DNA from: Rahnella ecdela
GTDB taxonomy: Bacteria; Pseudomonadota; Gammaproteobacteria; Enterobacterales; Enterobacteriaceae
NCBI RefSeq assembly: GCF_019049625.1
Contig: NZ_JAFMOY010000126.1
Span: 173,395 to 237,394, forward strand
Direction of reading: 5' to 3'
Length of the DNA: 64,000 nucleotides
Shown here: positions 49,708-59,323 of the stretch, in pieces
Numbering within the stretch: the stretch's first letter is position 1
Layout: each line of letters opens with the position of its first letter
The notes under the pieces: generated by a model
The model's database searches: none
What the model was told of the DNA's origin: nothing
The model's input: the letters and a program-made list of their open reading frames with translations, nothing else
Translations under genes and position numbers: made by a program

Positions 49708-50505
49708 TCAGGCCAGTAATGACGCGCAATGTGGCTTGTCGTGGGCAATATTAAGTATCTGACAAACGGTTCCGCACAGCTCGGTTTGAAGTGGTGCGGC
49801 ATCTTTTAAACTGAACGCGCTGCCAAATACAAACAGTGGCACCTGACGCTCTTCCGGCAAAATACCGCCGTGGCTGCGGTCATCATTCATGCCGTGGTCG
49901 GCGGTCACAATCACCTGATAACCGGCATCGAGCCAGTCGCCAAGATAACGCGAAAGAATGCCGTCCGCTGTCCGCGCTTTATTGCGGTACTGCGGCGAGG
50001 ACAGGCCAAATTTATGGCCCGCGTCATCGATATTCATCGGGTGGATCAGCAAAAAGTCTGGGGCATGCCGACGGCGCAGGCTTTCCGCATCGTCGAACAA
50101 ATGCGAGTCAGGGTAACTGTCGTCGTAATAAAAATGACCGTGCTGGATAGCCAGCGATTCATCGCTGGTATGGCGGTCACGCGGCGGGTCAAACGGCGAT
50201 CGGTTATACAACTCGCTGACCCAATGATAAGCCGCAGCTGCCGTGGTCAGACCGGCGTCCCGGGCATAATGGAAAATACTGCGTTGCGTCGATAACCGGT
50301 CAACGTGGTTATGCACAATACCACTCACCACCGGCGTAATGCCGGTGAGAATGCATTCATAAAGCGGCCGGGACAGCGAAGGCAGTTCGCATTCCAGTTG
50401 ATACAAGCGACCGCGTCCTGCGGCACACTGCGCCTGTAAATATCCCATTGCATCGCGGCCGACCTGATAATTCAGGCCGTCGAGTACTACCAGAATGCTC
50501 TTCAT
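49708..50505 (-). CDS. Alkaline phosphatase-superfamily phosphodiesterase/phosphonate hydrolase-like
   Basis: The 265-residue protein lacks a signal peptide, so it is cytoplasmic. It has the nucleotide pyrophosphatase / phosphonoacetate hydrolase fold. Metal ligands appear in LVVLDGL (Asp9), NIDDAGHKFG (about 159-167), VTADHGMND (Asp203, His204) and SHGG (His212). The nucleophile position aligns with Ser45 in PSLSRPLYECILTG, where the family often has Thr. It probably hydrolyses a phosphodiester or phosphonate brought in by the adjacent ABC importer. The gene lies between the substrate-binding protein and the permeases in one operon. Confidence 0.85.
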   Translation of the reverse strand: MKSILVVLDGLNYQVGRDAMGYLQAQCAAGRGRLYQLECELPSLSRPLYECILTGITPVVSGIVHNHVDRLSTQRSIFHYARDAGLTTAAAAYHWVSELYNRSPFDPPRDRHTSDESLAIQHGHFYYDDSYPDSHLFDDAESLRRRHAPDFLLIHPMNIDDAGHKFGLSSPQYRNKARTADGILSRYLGDWLDAGYQVIVTADHGMNDDRSHGGILPEERQVPLFVFGSAFSLKDAAPLQTELCGTVCQILNIAHDKPHCASLLA

Positions 50506-50583
50506 TACATGTATGCCTATTTCGTACAGGTGTTTTAAATAAACAATGCTTTCGCTGCCCGGTTTTTCTTATTTTTTAAGCAA

Positions 50584-51642
50584 TTATTGCTGCATGTTGA
50601 TCATGACGTTTTCCTGCCACAAACGAGGCAAGGTTTTGGCGCTCTTATCCCAGGCAGCCGGATCGGCAATCGGGTGAGCATTTTTGTATTCGCTGGATGG
50701 CAGCAGTTTGGCTTTTGCGTCATCTGGCAGAGTGATGTGATCAGCACGGATTGGGCGGGCATAACCCTGCGCTAAGTTAATCTGACCGGCATCGGAGAAG
50801 ATGTATTCACGAGCCAGTTTGGCGGCGTTCGGGTGTTTGGCAAATTTGTTGATGATGGTGGTATAGCCGGAAGTGATGGAGCCATCAGATGGGATCACCA
50901 CGTCGAAGCGGGTTTTGTCGATTTTGTCGCGATAGCTCAGACCGTTGAAGTCCCAGACCACGCCAACCTGCACTTCACCTTTTTCCAGAGAAGCGATGAC
51001 CGGGTTAGTCAGGCTCAGACGCCCTGCTTTCGCCAGTTTGCCGAAATATTCCAGACCTGGTTTCAGATCCTTTTCATTGCCACCCATCGCATACGTTGCC
51101 GCCAGCACGCCGTTCGCTGCCTGCGCTGCCGTACTCACATCACCGATGGTCACTTTGTATTTGCTATTCAGCAGATCGGCCCAGCTGTGCGGCTCATCTT
51201 TGACCTGGGATTTATCAATGATGAACGCGATAGTGCCGGTATAAGCGAGTGCCCACATACCGTCTTTATCTTTCGCCCAGTCAGGCACCTGATCCCAGGT
51301 AGTCGGTTTATACGGCTGAGTAACGCCTTTAGAAACCGCGACCGGACCAAAGGCTGCACCCACATCCCCAATATCAGCACTGGCGTTGTCTTTTTCAGCG
51401 AGGAATTTCGCGATTTCCTGCGCGGAACTCATGTCTGTATCGCTGTGTTTCAGGCCGTATTTGGTATTCAGATCATTCCAGGTGGCTTTCCAGTTCGCCC
51501 AGTCATCAGGCATACCGACGCTGTTAACGGTCCCTTCGGCTTGCGCCGCTTTGAGGAGTGCAGCTGGAGGTTCAGCGGCAAATGCCGGTGAAGCGGAGAG
51601 GACAAGCGCGCTGGTTAACACAGAAGCGAACAACTGTTTCAT
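50584..51642 (-). CDS. ABC importer periplasmic substrate-binding protein
   Basis: The 352-residue exported protein has a signal peptide (MKQLFASVLTSALVLSASPAFA, cleavage about 22) and the iron/polyamine/phosphonate-binding fold. Landmarks include DMSSAQEIAKFLAEKDNAS, DIGDVGAAFG, IGDVSTAAQAANGVLAATYA and VGVVWDFNGL. It is the first gene of the operon and defines the substrate range. The operator-like palindrome at 51678 lies just upstream. The substrate is not evident from sequence. Confidence 0.92.
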   Translation of the reverse strand: MKQLFASVLTSALVLSASPAFAAEPPAALLKAAQAEGTVNSVGMPDDWANWKATWNDLNTKYGLKHSDTDMSSAQEIAKFLAEKDNASADIGDVGAAFGPVAVSKGVTQPYKPTTWDQVPDWAKDKDGMWALAYTGTIAFIIDKSQVKDEPHSWADLLNSKYKVTIGDVSTAAQAANGVLAATYAMGGNEKDLKPGLEYFGKLAKAGRLSLTNPVIASLEKGEVQVGVVWDFNGLSYRDKIDKTRFDVVIPSDGSITSGYTTIINKFAKHPNAAKLAREYIFSDAGQINLAQGYARPIRADHITLPDDAKAKLLPSSEYKNAHPIADPAAWDKSAKTLPRLWQENVMINMQQ

Positions 51643-51676
51643 AACGGATGCTCCGGATGGTAGTGTGTGTGAAGTG

Positions 51677-51690
51677 CTGGTCTAGTCCAG
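51677..51690. promoter_or_regulatory. Probable GntR (PhnF/HutC-type) operator
   Basis: CTGGTCTAGTCCAG is palindromic except for one central T:T pair. It differs by one base from TGGTCTAGACCA, a pattern typical of UTRA-domain GntR regulators such as PhnF and HutC. It lies 35 bases upstream of the substrate-binding protein start, in the divergent region with the GntR gene, and is the likely binding site of that regulator. Confidence 0.7.
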
Positions 51691-51846
51691 CAAGAACCAA
51701 GCCAATCTAACGCTCAATTGTGATAATTATATGTCAGCATGAAAAAGCAGCATTTTTAAGCTTATAGCTGTTAACAAGCGCACACTATTTACACAACGAA
51801 GAGTCAGGTTGGTGCAAAAACGCACTGAAATGAGGCTTGCTGACCG

Positions 51847-52557
51847 ATGAGTGAATCGCAGACCACCCTTGCTGTCATCTGCAAGGCATTGAGCGAAAGT
51901 ATTGCGGCCGGGGCTTTTTCTGCCAAGGGAAGGCTGCCTTCTGAGCGGGCGTTAAGTGAACAATTTTCCACCACCCGAATCACATTACGGGAAGCATTAA
52001 GCCAGCTCGAGGCGCAGGGGTTGATCTACCGGGAGGTACGCCGGGGCTGGTTTGTTTCCCCGCCGCGCATTGTCTACAACCCGCTGCAAAGAAGTCACTT
52101 TCACGCGATGGCGAAAGATCAGGGACGTCATGCGCAAACCGAAGTCATTGATGCGAAATACTGCATAGCCAGTGAAACGGTCAGCCAGAAGCTGCTGTTG
52201 CCGTCAGAGAGTGAGGTGATTTGTATCCGCAGGTTGCGTTATATCGACAAGCGCCCGGTGCTGTATGTCGAGCATTACCTTAATCCGCTGTATTTTCAGG
52301 GCATTCTTGATGCGGATCTCACGACATCTCTGACAGATTTATATGCTTCCCGCTATGACATTCATTACGGGCGCGTGCGGTTTGATATGGTGCCGACGCT
52401 ACTGCCAGAAGAAGCGTCGCGTGCGTTGAGAGTCGCTTCCGGCAGTCCGGCGCTGTTTATCACGCGTATTAACCGTGACCAGCACGACCGGGTCATCGAC
52501 TGCGATCTGGAGTACTGGCGCTATGACGCGCTGCACATTGATGTGGAAGTGAGTTGA
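51847..52557 (+). CDS. GntR-family regulator with UTRA domain (PhnF/HutC-like)
   Basis: The 236-residue regulator has an N-terminal winged helix (about 10-70; LPSERALSEQFSTTRITLREA) and a UTRA ligand-binding domain from about residue 90 (EVICIRRLRYIDKRPVLYVE). PhnF-type members respond to phosphonates or phosphate esters. It is divergent from the ABC module. Spacing and the palindrome between the genes suggest it controls the operon. The effector is unknown. Confidence 0.93.
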   Translation: MSESQTTLAVICKALSESIAAGAFSAKGRLPSERALSEQFSTTRITLREALSQLEAQGLIYREVRRGWFVSPPRIVYNPLQRSHFHAMAKDQGRHAQTEVIDAKYCIASETVSQKLLLPSESEVICIRRLRYIDKRPVLYVEHYLNPLYFQGILDADLTTSLTDLYASRYDIHYGRVRFDMVPTLLPEEASRALRVASGSPALFITRINRDQHDRVIDCDLEYWRYDALHIDVEVS

Positions 52558-52583
52558 TTCAAGTGGAAAAACACACCGATGGG

Positions 52584-52709
52584 ATACCCTAAATCATTCG
52601 AGATGAATTAAGGCGGCAACTGAATGAACCCCAGGAGCTTACTGAAGTAAGTGACTGGGGTTCGTGATGGCAGCCAACGCAGAGTCAACTTGAAGGATGA
52701 CGGGTATTA
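52584..52709. repeat. Intergenic palindromic repeat, copy C, overlapping metH stop
   Basis: A full copy of about 126 bases. It starts ATACCCTAAATCATTCGAG and ends GAAGGATGACGGGTATTA. The inner arms CCCCAGGAGCTTACT and AGTAAGTGACTGGGG are mostly complementary around GA. The metH TAA stop is the last three bases. It shares AAGGCGGCAA and GCAGCCAACGCA with copy A. Confidence 0.8.
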
Positions 52710-55700
52710 GTCGGCGTCGTAACCTAAGTTCGGCGCCAGCCAGCGTTCAACTTCGCCAATTGGCATATTTTTACGCGCGGCATAATCTTCGACCTGATCG
52801 CGCTGAATCTGCGCCACGGCGAAGTATTTGCTGTCAGGATGGCTGAAATACCAACCGGATACCGCAGCGCCCGGCCACATCGCAAAGGATTCGGTCAGTT
52901 GCATACCGGTGTTAGTTTCAACATCCAGCAGCTTCCAGATTTGGCCTTTTTCAGTGTGTTCAGGACAGGCCGGATAACCCGGTGCAGGACGGATCCCCTG
53001 ATAATTTTCCCGGATAAGTTCTTCATTGCTCAGATTTTCTGTCGGTGCAAAGCCCCAGTAAACCTTACGCACTTTCTCATGCAGGTATTCCGCAAACGCT
53101 TCTGCCAGACGGTCCGCCAGCGCTTTAATCATGATTTTATTGTAGTCATCATGCTGCTTGTCATATGCCTCAGCCAGCGCATCTTCTTCCAGCCCGCCGG
53201 TGACGGCAAATGCACCCATGTAATCTTTTTTACCGCTCGATTTCGGTGCGACAAAGTCCGCCAGACAATAGTTGGCGAAATCTGTTTTTTCCGTTTGTTG
53301 GCGCAAATGATGACTGACCACCAGCACGTCTTCGCGGCGTTCATCGCTGTAGATTTCGATGTCATCGCCTTTACGGTTCGCAGGGAACAATCCGACAACG
53401 CCGCGAGGGTTCAGTAACTTCTCTGCGGAGAGTTTATCGAGCAGGTCATTGGCATCCTGGAACAAGCGCTTCGCTTCTTCGCCGACCACTTCATCTTCGA
53501 GAATGCGCGGATATTTACCGGCCAGCGACCAGGTCATGAAGAACGGCGTCCAGTCGATGTAATTACGCAGCGTTTCAATGCTGGCTTCCACTTTCTGAAT
53601 GCCCAGGCGATGAGCAACCGGCGGTGTGTAATCGTCCCAGTCGATAGTCGTCGCGTTATCGCGTGCAACTTCAAGGCTGACCGGCGGTGTGCGTGGCTTT
53701 TTACGTGCGTGCTGGATGCGTACGGTGTCGTACTCTTTGCGCGTACGTTCGATAAACGCGTCACGCTGCTCTTTTGACAGCAAGGCAGAAACCACGCCGA
53801 CAGAGCGCGAGGCATTTTGCACGTAGCAGGTCACGCCACTGTAATTTTGTTCGATTTTAACGGCGGTGTGCGCTTTGGATGTGGTCGCGCCACCAATCAG
53901 CAATGGCATGGTAAAACCACGGCGTTCCATCTCTTTCGCCACATTGACCATTTCATCGAGAGACGGCGTAATCAGCCCTGACAACCCGATAATATCGACG
54001 TTTTCTTCAATGGCAGTTTTCAGAATTTTGTCCGTAGGCACCATCACGCCGAGATCGATAATCTCGTAGTTATTACATTGCAGTACCACACCGACGATGT
54101 TTTTGCCGATGTCATGCACGTCGCCTTTTACCGTCGCGAGCAGGATTTTGCCGTTGGTCTGGCCCTTCTCCTTGCTTGCTTCAATGTACGGCTCCAGATA
54201 GGCCACGGCCTGTTTCATCACGCGCGCGGATTTCACTACCTGCGGCAGGAACATTTTACCGGCACCGAACAGGTCACCGACGACGTTCATACCGTCCATC
54301 AGCGGGCCTTCGATCACTTCGATAGGACGTGCGGCCAGCTGGCGGCACTCTTCGGTATCCAGTTCAATGAATTCAGTAATGCCTTTCACCAGCGAGTATT
54401 CGAGACGTTTTTTAACTTCCCAGCTGCGCCATTCCGCCTGTTGCTTGTTCGCTTCGCCATCGTCCTTGCTGCCACGGTATTTTTCGGCCAGTTCGAGCAG
54501 ACGCTCGGTACCATCGTCGCGACGGTTGAGGATCACGTCTTCAACGGCGTCACGCAGTTCAGCCGGTAAGTCATCATAAATAGCCAGCTGACCGGCGTTC
54601 ACGATACCCATATCCATACCGTTGCGGATGGCGTGATACAGGAACACGGCGTGAATGGCTTCGCGCACCGGTTCGTTACCGCGGAACGAGAAGGAAACGT
54701 TGGAAACACCACCGGAAATTAACGCGTGCGGCAGTTGTGCTTTGATATCGGCACAGGCTTCGATGAAATCGACGGCGTAGTTATTGTGCTCTTCGATACC
54801 GGTGGCGACCGCGAAAATATTCGGGTCAAAAATGATGTCTTCCGGCGGGAAGCCGACTTTTTCCGTCAGCAATTTGTAGGCACGACGGCAGATTTCAATT
54901 TTTCGGGCGCGGGTATCCGCCTGTCCGGTTTCATCGAATGCCATCACCACCACAGCTGCCCCATAGCGGCGCACCAGGCGGGCGTGATGCAGGAAGGCTT
55001 CTTCACCCTCTTTCATCGAAATGGAGTTAACAATCCCTTTGCCCTGAATGCATTTCAGGCCTTTCTCGATGACATCCCATTTGGAGGAGTCGATCATAAT
55101 CGGCACACGGGCGATATCCGGCTCACCGGCAATCAGGCTGAGAAAACGCACCATTGCGGCTTCGGCGTCTAGCATCCCTTCATCCATGTTGATGTCGATG
55201 ATTTGCGCGCCGCTTTCAACCTGCTGGCGGGCAACAGCCAGCGCTTCAGAATACTTCTCCTCTTTGATCAATCGCTTAAAGCGCGCAGAACCGGTAACGT
55301 TGGTACGTTCGCCGACGTTCACAAACAGCGTCTGCGGATCAATGGTCAGCGGTTCCAGCCCTGCCAGACGGCAGGCAACAGGAATAGTCGGCAATGCACG
55401 CGGCGGCACGCCTTCGACGGCTTTCACCATCGCCGCAATATGTGCAGGCGTGGTACCACAGCAACCGCCGACAATATTCAGGAAGCCCGAGCGCGCCCAT
55501 TCGGCAATGTGCTCCGCCATATCTTTGGCTTCCAGGTCATATTCACCGAAGGCATTAGGTAAACCGGCGTTCGGGTGAGCCGTCACATAACATTCAGCAA
55601 TGCGCGACAATTCAGCGACATACTGGCGTAATTCATCCGGCCCCAAGGCGCAGTTCAGGCCGAAAGTGAGCGGTTTAACATGGCGCAGTGAGTTATAAAA

Positions 55701-56390
55701 AGCTTCCGTGGTCTGGCCGGATAATGTACGCCCTGAGGCGTCGGTAATTGTGCCGGAAACCATCACAGGTAAGACGATACCCATCGCTTCGAATTCGCTT
55801 TCTACGGCGAATGTGGCGGCTTTAGCATTGAGTGTGTCAAATACGGTTTCGATCATGATGAGATCTGCACCGCCCTCAATCAGCGCGCGGGTTGATTCTC
55901 GGTAAGCTTCCACCAGCTGATCGAAAGACACGTTACGGAACGCGGGATCGTTAACGTCAGGGGAAATCGACGCCGTGCGGTTGGTCGGGCCTAACACACC
56001 GGCGACGTAACGCGGTTTATCCGGCGTGCGGGCGGTCCATTCATCGGCACACTGGCGTGCCAGCCGTGCGGCTTCATAGTTAATTTCAGCAGACAGCGAT
56101 TCCATATGGTAATCAGCCATCGCAATCGTGGTGGAGTTGAAAGTGTTGGTTTCAAGGATATCAGCGCCAGCAGCAAGATAACCGTTATGGATCTCGACAA
56201 TCACTTCTGGTTTTGAGAGCACCAGAAGATCGTTGTTGCCTTTAAGGTCGCTTTCCCAGTCAGCAAAACGTTCACCGCGGTAATCTTCCTCTTCCAGGCG
56301 ATAGCTTTGGATCATGGTGCCCATGCCGCCGTCCAGAACCAAAATGCGCTCTGCCAGTTGCTTATGTAGCGCTTCAACTCGATTAGTCAC
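52707..56390 (-). CDS. metH: Cobalamin-dependent methionine synthase
   Basis: MetH moves a methyl group from methyltetrahydrofolate to homocysteine using cobalamin. The protein has the expected order: homocysteine domain ([14 protein letters not shown], zinc cysteines in LNCALGP and [11 protein letters not shown]), pterin domain ([16 protein letters not shown]), B12 cap and Rossmann domain with [20 protein letters not shown] (cofactor-binding His), and a C-terminal SAM-binding activation domain ([15 protein letters not shown]). A GTG at 56390 five bases after GAGG gives 1227 residues, exactly the E. coli length. The ATG at 56411 lacks a good ribosome site. It lies next to iclR, as in E. coli. 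Confidence 0.97.
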   Translation of the reverse strand: MTNRVEALHKQLAERILVLDGGMGTMIQSYRLEEEDYRGERFADWESDLKGNNDLLVLSKPEVIVEIHNGYLAAGADILETNTFNSTTIAMADYHMESLSAEINYEAARLARQCADEWTARTPDKPRYVAGVLGPTNRTASISPDVNDPAFRNVSFDQLVEAYRESTRALIEGGADLIMIETVFDTLNAKAATFAVESEFEAMGIVLPVMVSGTITDASGRTLSGQTTEAFYNSLRHVKPLTFGLNCALGPDELRQYVAELSRIAECYVTAHPNAGLPNAFGEYDLEAKDMAEHIAEWARSGFLNIVGGCCGTTPAHIAAMVKAVEGVPPRALPTIPVACRLAGLEPLTIDPQTLFVNVGERTNVTGSARFKRLIKEEKYSEALAVARQQVESGAQIIDINMDEGMLDAEAAMVRFLSLIAGEPDIARVPIMIDSSKWDVIEKGLKCIQGKGIVNSISMKEGEEAFLHHARLVRRYGAAVVVMAFDETGQADTRARKIEICRRAYKLLTEKVGFPPEDIIFDPNIFAVATGIEEHNNYAVDFIEACADIKAQLPHALISGGVSNVSFSFRGNEPVREAIHAVFLYHAIRNGMDMGIVNAGQLAIYDDLPAELRDAVEDVILNRRDDGTERLLELAEKYRGSKDDGEANKQQAEWRSWEVKKRLEYSLVKGITEFIELDTEECRQLAARPIEVIEGPLMDGMNVVGDLFGAGKMFLPQVVKSARVMKQAVAYLEPYIEASKEKGQTNGKILLATVKGDVHDIGKNIVGVVLQCNNYEIIDLGVMVPTDKILKTAIEENVDIIGLSGLITPSLDEMVNVAKEMERRGFTMPLLIGGATTSKAHTAVKIEQNYSGVTCYVQNASRSVGVVSALLSKEQRDAFIERTRKEYDTVRIQHARKKPRTPPVSLEVARDNATTIDWDDYTPPVAHRLGIQKVEASIETLRNYIDWTPFFMTWSLAGKYPRILEDEVVGEEAKRLFQDANDLLDKLSAEKLLNPRGVVGLFPANRKGDDIEIYSDERREDVLVVSHHLRQQTEKTDFANYCLADFVAPKSSGKKDYMGAFAVTGGLEEDALAEAYDKQHDDYNKIMIKALADRLAEAFAEYLHEKVRKVYWGFAPTENLSNEELIRENYQGIRPAPGYPACPEHTEKGQIWKLLDVETNTGMQLTESFAMWPGAAVSGWYFSHPDSKYFAVAQIQRDQVEDYAARKNMPIGEVERWLAPNLGYDAD

Positions 56391-56655
56391 TTTCACCTCA
56401 TCACCCGTCACTCACACCCGGCAAATTGTTCATTCATACACCGGAAATTATGGTCAACATCCTAGCATACCTTCCTCAGCCAAAAGCCCGCGCCGACGTG
56501 AGACTTTTTCAATTCGGGAAGACATCCCGCAAATGCAATGCAACACATCGGATGAGCGCAAAGGCATGTTGCGATCCATACTGTAAAAACGAAAACCAAT
56601 TCCAAAAATGACTTTTCTTCGCCAGCATTTGGCGCATCTTACAAGGAACAGGCTC

Positions 56656-57498
56656 ATGGCAACGTCCGTATCGGCTCCGGCCAAACGTGCTAAGAAAACC
56701 AAAGCCGCTGCCGCAACAGGCAGCGCCGCGACCGGGCAGGTTCAGTCCCTGACACGTGGCCTTAAGTTGCTGGAATATATTGCTGAAGCGCAGGGCAGCG
56801 TTGCGCTGACAGATCTGGCGCAGCAGGCGGGTTTACCTAATTCTACTACCCATCGGCTGCTGACCACCATGCAGCAACAAGGGTTTGTTCGTCAGGTAGG
56901 CGATTTGGGTTTATGGACCATTGGCTCGCACGCTTTTGTTGTCGGCAGCAGTTTCCTGCAAAGTCGTAATTTGCTGGCGATGGTGCACCCGATGTTGCGC
57001 CGTCTGATGGAAGAATCCGGCGAGACCGTGAATCTGGCGGTGCTGGATCACAGCGATTATCAGGCGATCATCATCGATCAGGTGCAATGCAATGCGCTGA
57101 TGAGAATGTCCGCGCCGATTGGTGGCAAACTGCCTATGCATGCATCGGGTGCCGGTAAAGCGTTTCTTTCAACTTTACCGGAAGAACGTCTGGCAAAGCT
57201 GCTGCACAAGATTGGCCTGCACAGCTATACGCCGCTGACAAAAACGTCGCCGGCGAACCTGAAACAGGAGCTGGCAGATACCCGCAAACGCGGTTATGCC
57301 TTTGATGATGAAGAACATGCGCTTGGGTTGCGTTGCGTGGCGACCTGCATTTACGACGAGCATAACGATGCGTACGCGGCTATATCTATTTCGGGTCCTA
57401 TCTCGCGGATCACTGATGACCGTGTGACTGAGCTGGGCGCGCTGGTGATCCATGCGGCAAAAGAGATTACCCAGGCCTACGGTGGCGGGAAACACTGA
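56656..57498 (+). CDS. iclR: Glyoxylate-shunt repressor IclR
   Basis: IclR represses aceBAK and responds to glyoxylate and pyruvate. From the ATG at 56656 (AAGGA eight bases upstream) the product has 280 residues (274 in E. coli). An Ala/Lys-rich N-terminal tail precedes a winged helix (TDLAQQAGLPNSTTHRLLTT) and an effector domain with the conserved GKLPMHASGAGKAFLS. It is convergent with aceK and divergent from metH. The 265-base gap upstream holds both promoters; I find no clear MetR site there. Confidence 0.95.
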   Translation: MATSVSAPAKRAKKTKAAAATGSAATGQVQSLTRGLKLLEYIAEAQGSVALTDLAQQAGLPNSTTHRLLTTMQQQGFVRQVGDLGLWTIGSHAFVVGSSFLQSRNLLAMVHPMLRRLMEESGETVNLAVLDHSDYQAIIIDQVQCNALMRMSAPIGGKLPMHASGAGKAFLSTLPEERLAKLLHKIGLHSYTPLTKTSPANLKQELADTRKRGYAFDDEEHALGLRCVATCIYDEHNDAYAAISISGPISRITDDRVTELGALVIHAAKEITQAYGGGKH

Positions 57499-57504
57499 CA
57501 GAGA

Positions 57505-57541
57505 TGCTGAAATCCCGCCTGAGTGTGGCGGGATTTCAGCA
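57505..57541. terminator. Hairpin terminator between iclR and aceK
   Basis: The arms TGCTGAAATCCCGCC and GGCGGGATTTCAGCA form a perfect 15-bp stem with a seven-base loop. T-runs are short on both strands, but the stem is very strong. It separates the convergent ends of iclR and aceK. Confidence 0.75.
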
Positions 57542-57543
57542 AT

Positions 57544-59256
57544 TTAGCGGCGGCTGAAGCGCTGAGAAAGGCGGTAAGCAAAGACATCTTCCACATGCCC
57601 TTCGCTGATGCGCTGCTGCAAACCGCGCCAGTACCCGGCGCTGAACAGGTCGTCGTGCAGCGACTCAAAAATCTGCCGGAGGCGTTTATCGCTGCACAGG
57701 AAATGACGGAATTCCTCCGGGAAAACATCACCGGGCGCAATGCTGTACCAGGGTTCACTGGCCAGTTCATCCTCAGGATAGCGCGGCGCAGGAATATCGC
57801 GGAAATTCACTTCAGTCATGTAGCAAATTTCATCGTAGTCATAAAACACTACGCGGCCGTGACGGGTCACGCCAAAATTCTTAAACAACATATCCCCGGC
57901 AAAGATATTCGCCGCAGCCAGTTGCTTGATAGCATTACCATATTCTTCAATCACATCATACAGCTGCGCGTCACTGGCCTGTTCCAGATATAAATTCAGC
58001 GGCGTCATCCGACGTTCGATATACAGATGGCGCAGCGCAATGCTGTCATCCAGGTCTTCAATTTTTGCTGGCACTTCACGTTGTAATTCGATCATCAGTT
58101 CCGGGCTGATATTTTTCTTAGGCAGAATAAAATGCTCGAATTCCTGGGTGTCAGCCATACGCCCTACGCGGTCATGTTCTTTCACTAACTGATAGCACGC
58201 CATGACCTGTGCTTCGGTCACTTCTTTCTGCGGCGCAAAATTATCTTTTATGACTTTGAAAACGCGGTCACTGCCCGGAAGCGTGAAAACCAGCATGACC
58301 ATGCCTTTGACGCCCGGCGCAATAATAAAAGACTCATCGGTTTGATCCATAAAACGCAGATGCTCGCGGTAACACTCTGTTTTTGCATGCTTCTGGCAGC
58401 CAATTGCGCTGTAAAGTTCAGCAGTAGTTTTCGCAGGTAAAATCTCGCGCAACCATTCAACCAGCGCACCGGGCTGAGGGGCGTACACCATGAAATACGA
58501 ACGAGCAAAACCGAAAACAATACTGGCGTCATTGCCTTCTGTCAGACAGGCATCTGCAAATAACTGGCCGTTCTGACCGAGATGTACCGGCATTAACAGC
58601 GGAAATACCTGCAAAGCCGAGCGAATTTTCCCGATAATCCACGCGGCCTTATTGCGATAGAAAATCTCGGTAGCGATCTCGATATCAGCATCCGCCAGCC
58701 ACTCAGCGGAAAAGCGTTGCTGCAATGCCGTGGCAATATAATCAACGTCGCGGGTTGCATCTTCCCACGGCAAACGTACCGGCAGGTCATCAAGCACTTT
58801 TGACAATGCCGCGATCAGATGGCCCTTCACCGGATACCTGCGTGACAAGGGACGGGAACAATTCTGCGGTCGCCGGGCGGACTGCTCGCTGAAAATAAAC
58901 AGTTTATCTGCCGACAGATCACGATGTTTGAATATGCGGCAATAGACTGAATTAAAAAAGCTTTCGGCGATTTCAGCCCTGGGATAATCAGGCAGTAATT
59001 CGGAGTAACATTCCTTAATGCGGATCAGAAACGCGGCATCATAAAAATGCTGGCCGGTGATGCATTTAAGCTGAGTGACGACCAGTCCGACATGGTGATC
59101 ATACAAATGAATACGTTGCTTCATCGCCGCCTGTACAGCGGGCCAGTTGGCATTTTCAAAGCGTTGTTGCGCCCCCGATGTCACCTCGAGAAAACGGCCG
59201 TACTGTGCGTCGAATCCCTGCAAAATAGTCTGCGCGATCAAAAGTTCTATACGCAT
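57544..59256 (-). CDS. aceK: Isocitrate dehydrogenase kinase/phosphatase
   Basis: AceK phosphorylates isocitrate dehydrogenase and dephosphorylates it, directing carbon between the TCA cycle and the glyoxylate shunt. The 570-residue protein (578 in E. coli) has the nucleotide-binding [20 protein letters not shown] split region near 310-330 and the catalytic segments [17 protein letters not shown] and VVFYDYDEI near 440-465. GGAG eight bases before the ATG fixes the start. It is the last gene of the aceBAK operon, after an internal terminator. Confidence 0.97.
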   Translation of the reverse strand: MRIELLIAQTILQGFDAQYGRFLEVTSGAQQRFENANWPAVQAAMKQRIHLYDHHVGLVVTQLKCITGQHFYDAAFLIRIKECYSELLPDYPRAEIAESFFNSVYCRIFKHRDLSADKLFIFSEQSARRPQNCSRPLSRRYPVKGHLIAALSKVLDDLPVRLPWEDATRDVDYIATALQQRFSAEWLADADIEIATEIFYRNKAAWIIGKIRSALQVFPLLMPVHLGQNGQLFADACLTEGNDASIVFGFARSYFMVYAPQPGALVEWLREILPAKTTAELYSAIGCQKHAKTECYREHLRFMDQTDESFIIAPGVKGMVMLVFTLPGSDRVFKVIKDNFAPQKEVTEAQVMACYQLVKEHDRVGRMADTQEFEHFILPKKNISPELMIELQREVPAKIEDLDDSIALRHLYIERRMTPLNLYLEQASDAQLYDVIEEYGNAIKQLAAANIFAGDMLFKNFGVTRHGRVVFYDYDEICYMTEVNFRDIPAPRYPEDELASEPWYSIAPGDVFPEEFRHFLCSDKRLRQIFESLHDDLFSAGYWRGLQQRISEGHVEDVFAYRLSQRFSRR

Positions 59257-59273
59257 AGCGGCGGCTCCATAGG

Positions 59274-59300
59274 AAAAAAAGGCCCGGATTTCGCCGGGCC
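59274..59300 (-). terminator. Terminator between aceA and aceK
   Basis: On minus, GGCCCGG pairs with CCGGGCC around a six-base loop, followed by a run of seven T. It lies inside the aceBAK operon, 18 bases before the aceK start, and should reduce aceK expression relative to aceBA. E. coli shows the same effect with repeats at this point. Confidence 0.85.
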
Positions 59301-59323
59301 AGCAGAGAGTCAGTAACAGACCG

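Noticed and set aside
50833..51591. 252-codon open frame on plus
   Set aside because: Antisense to the substrate-binding protein gene; no ribosome site or recognisable domain.
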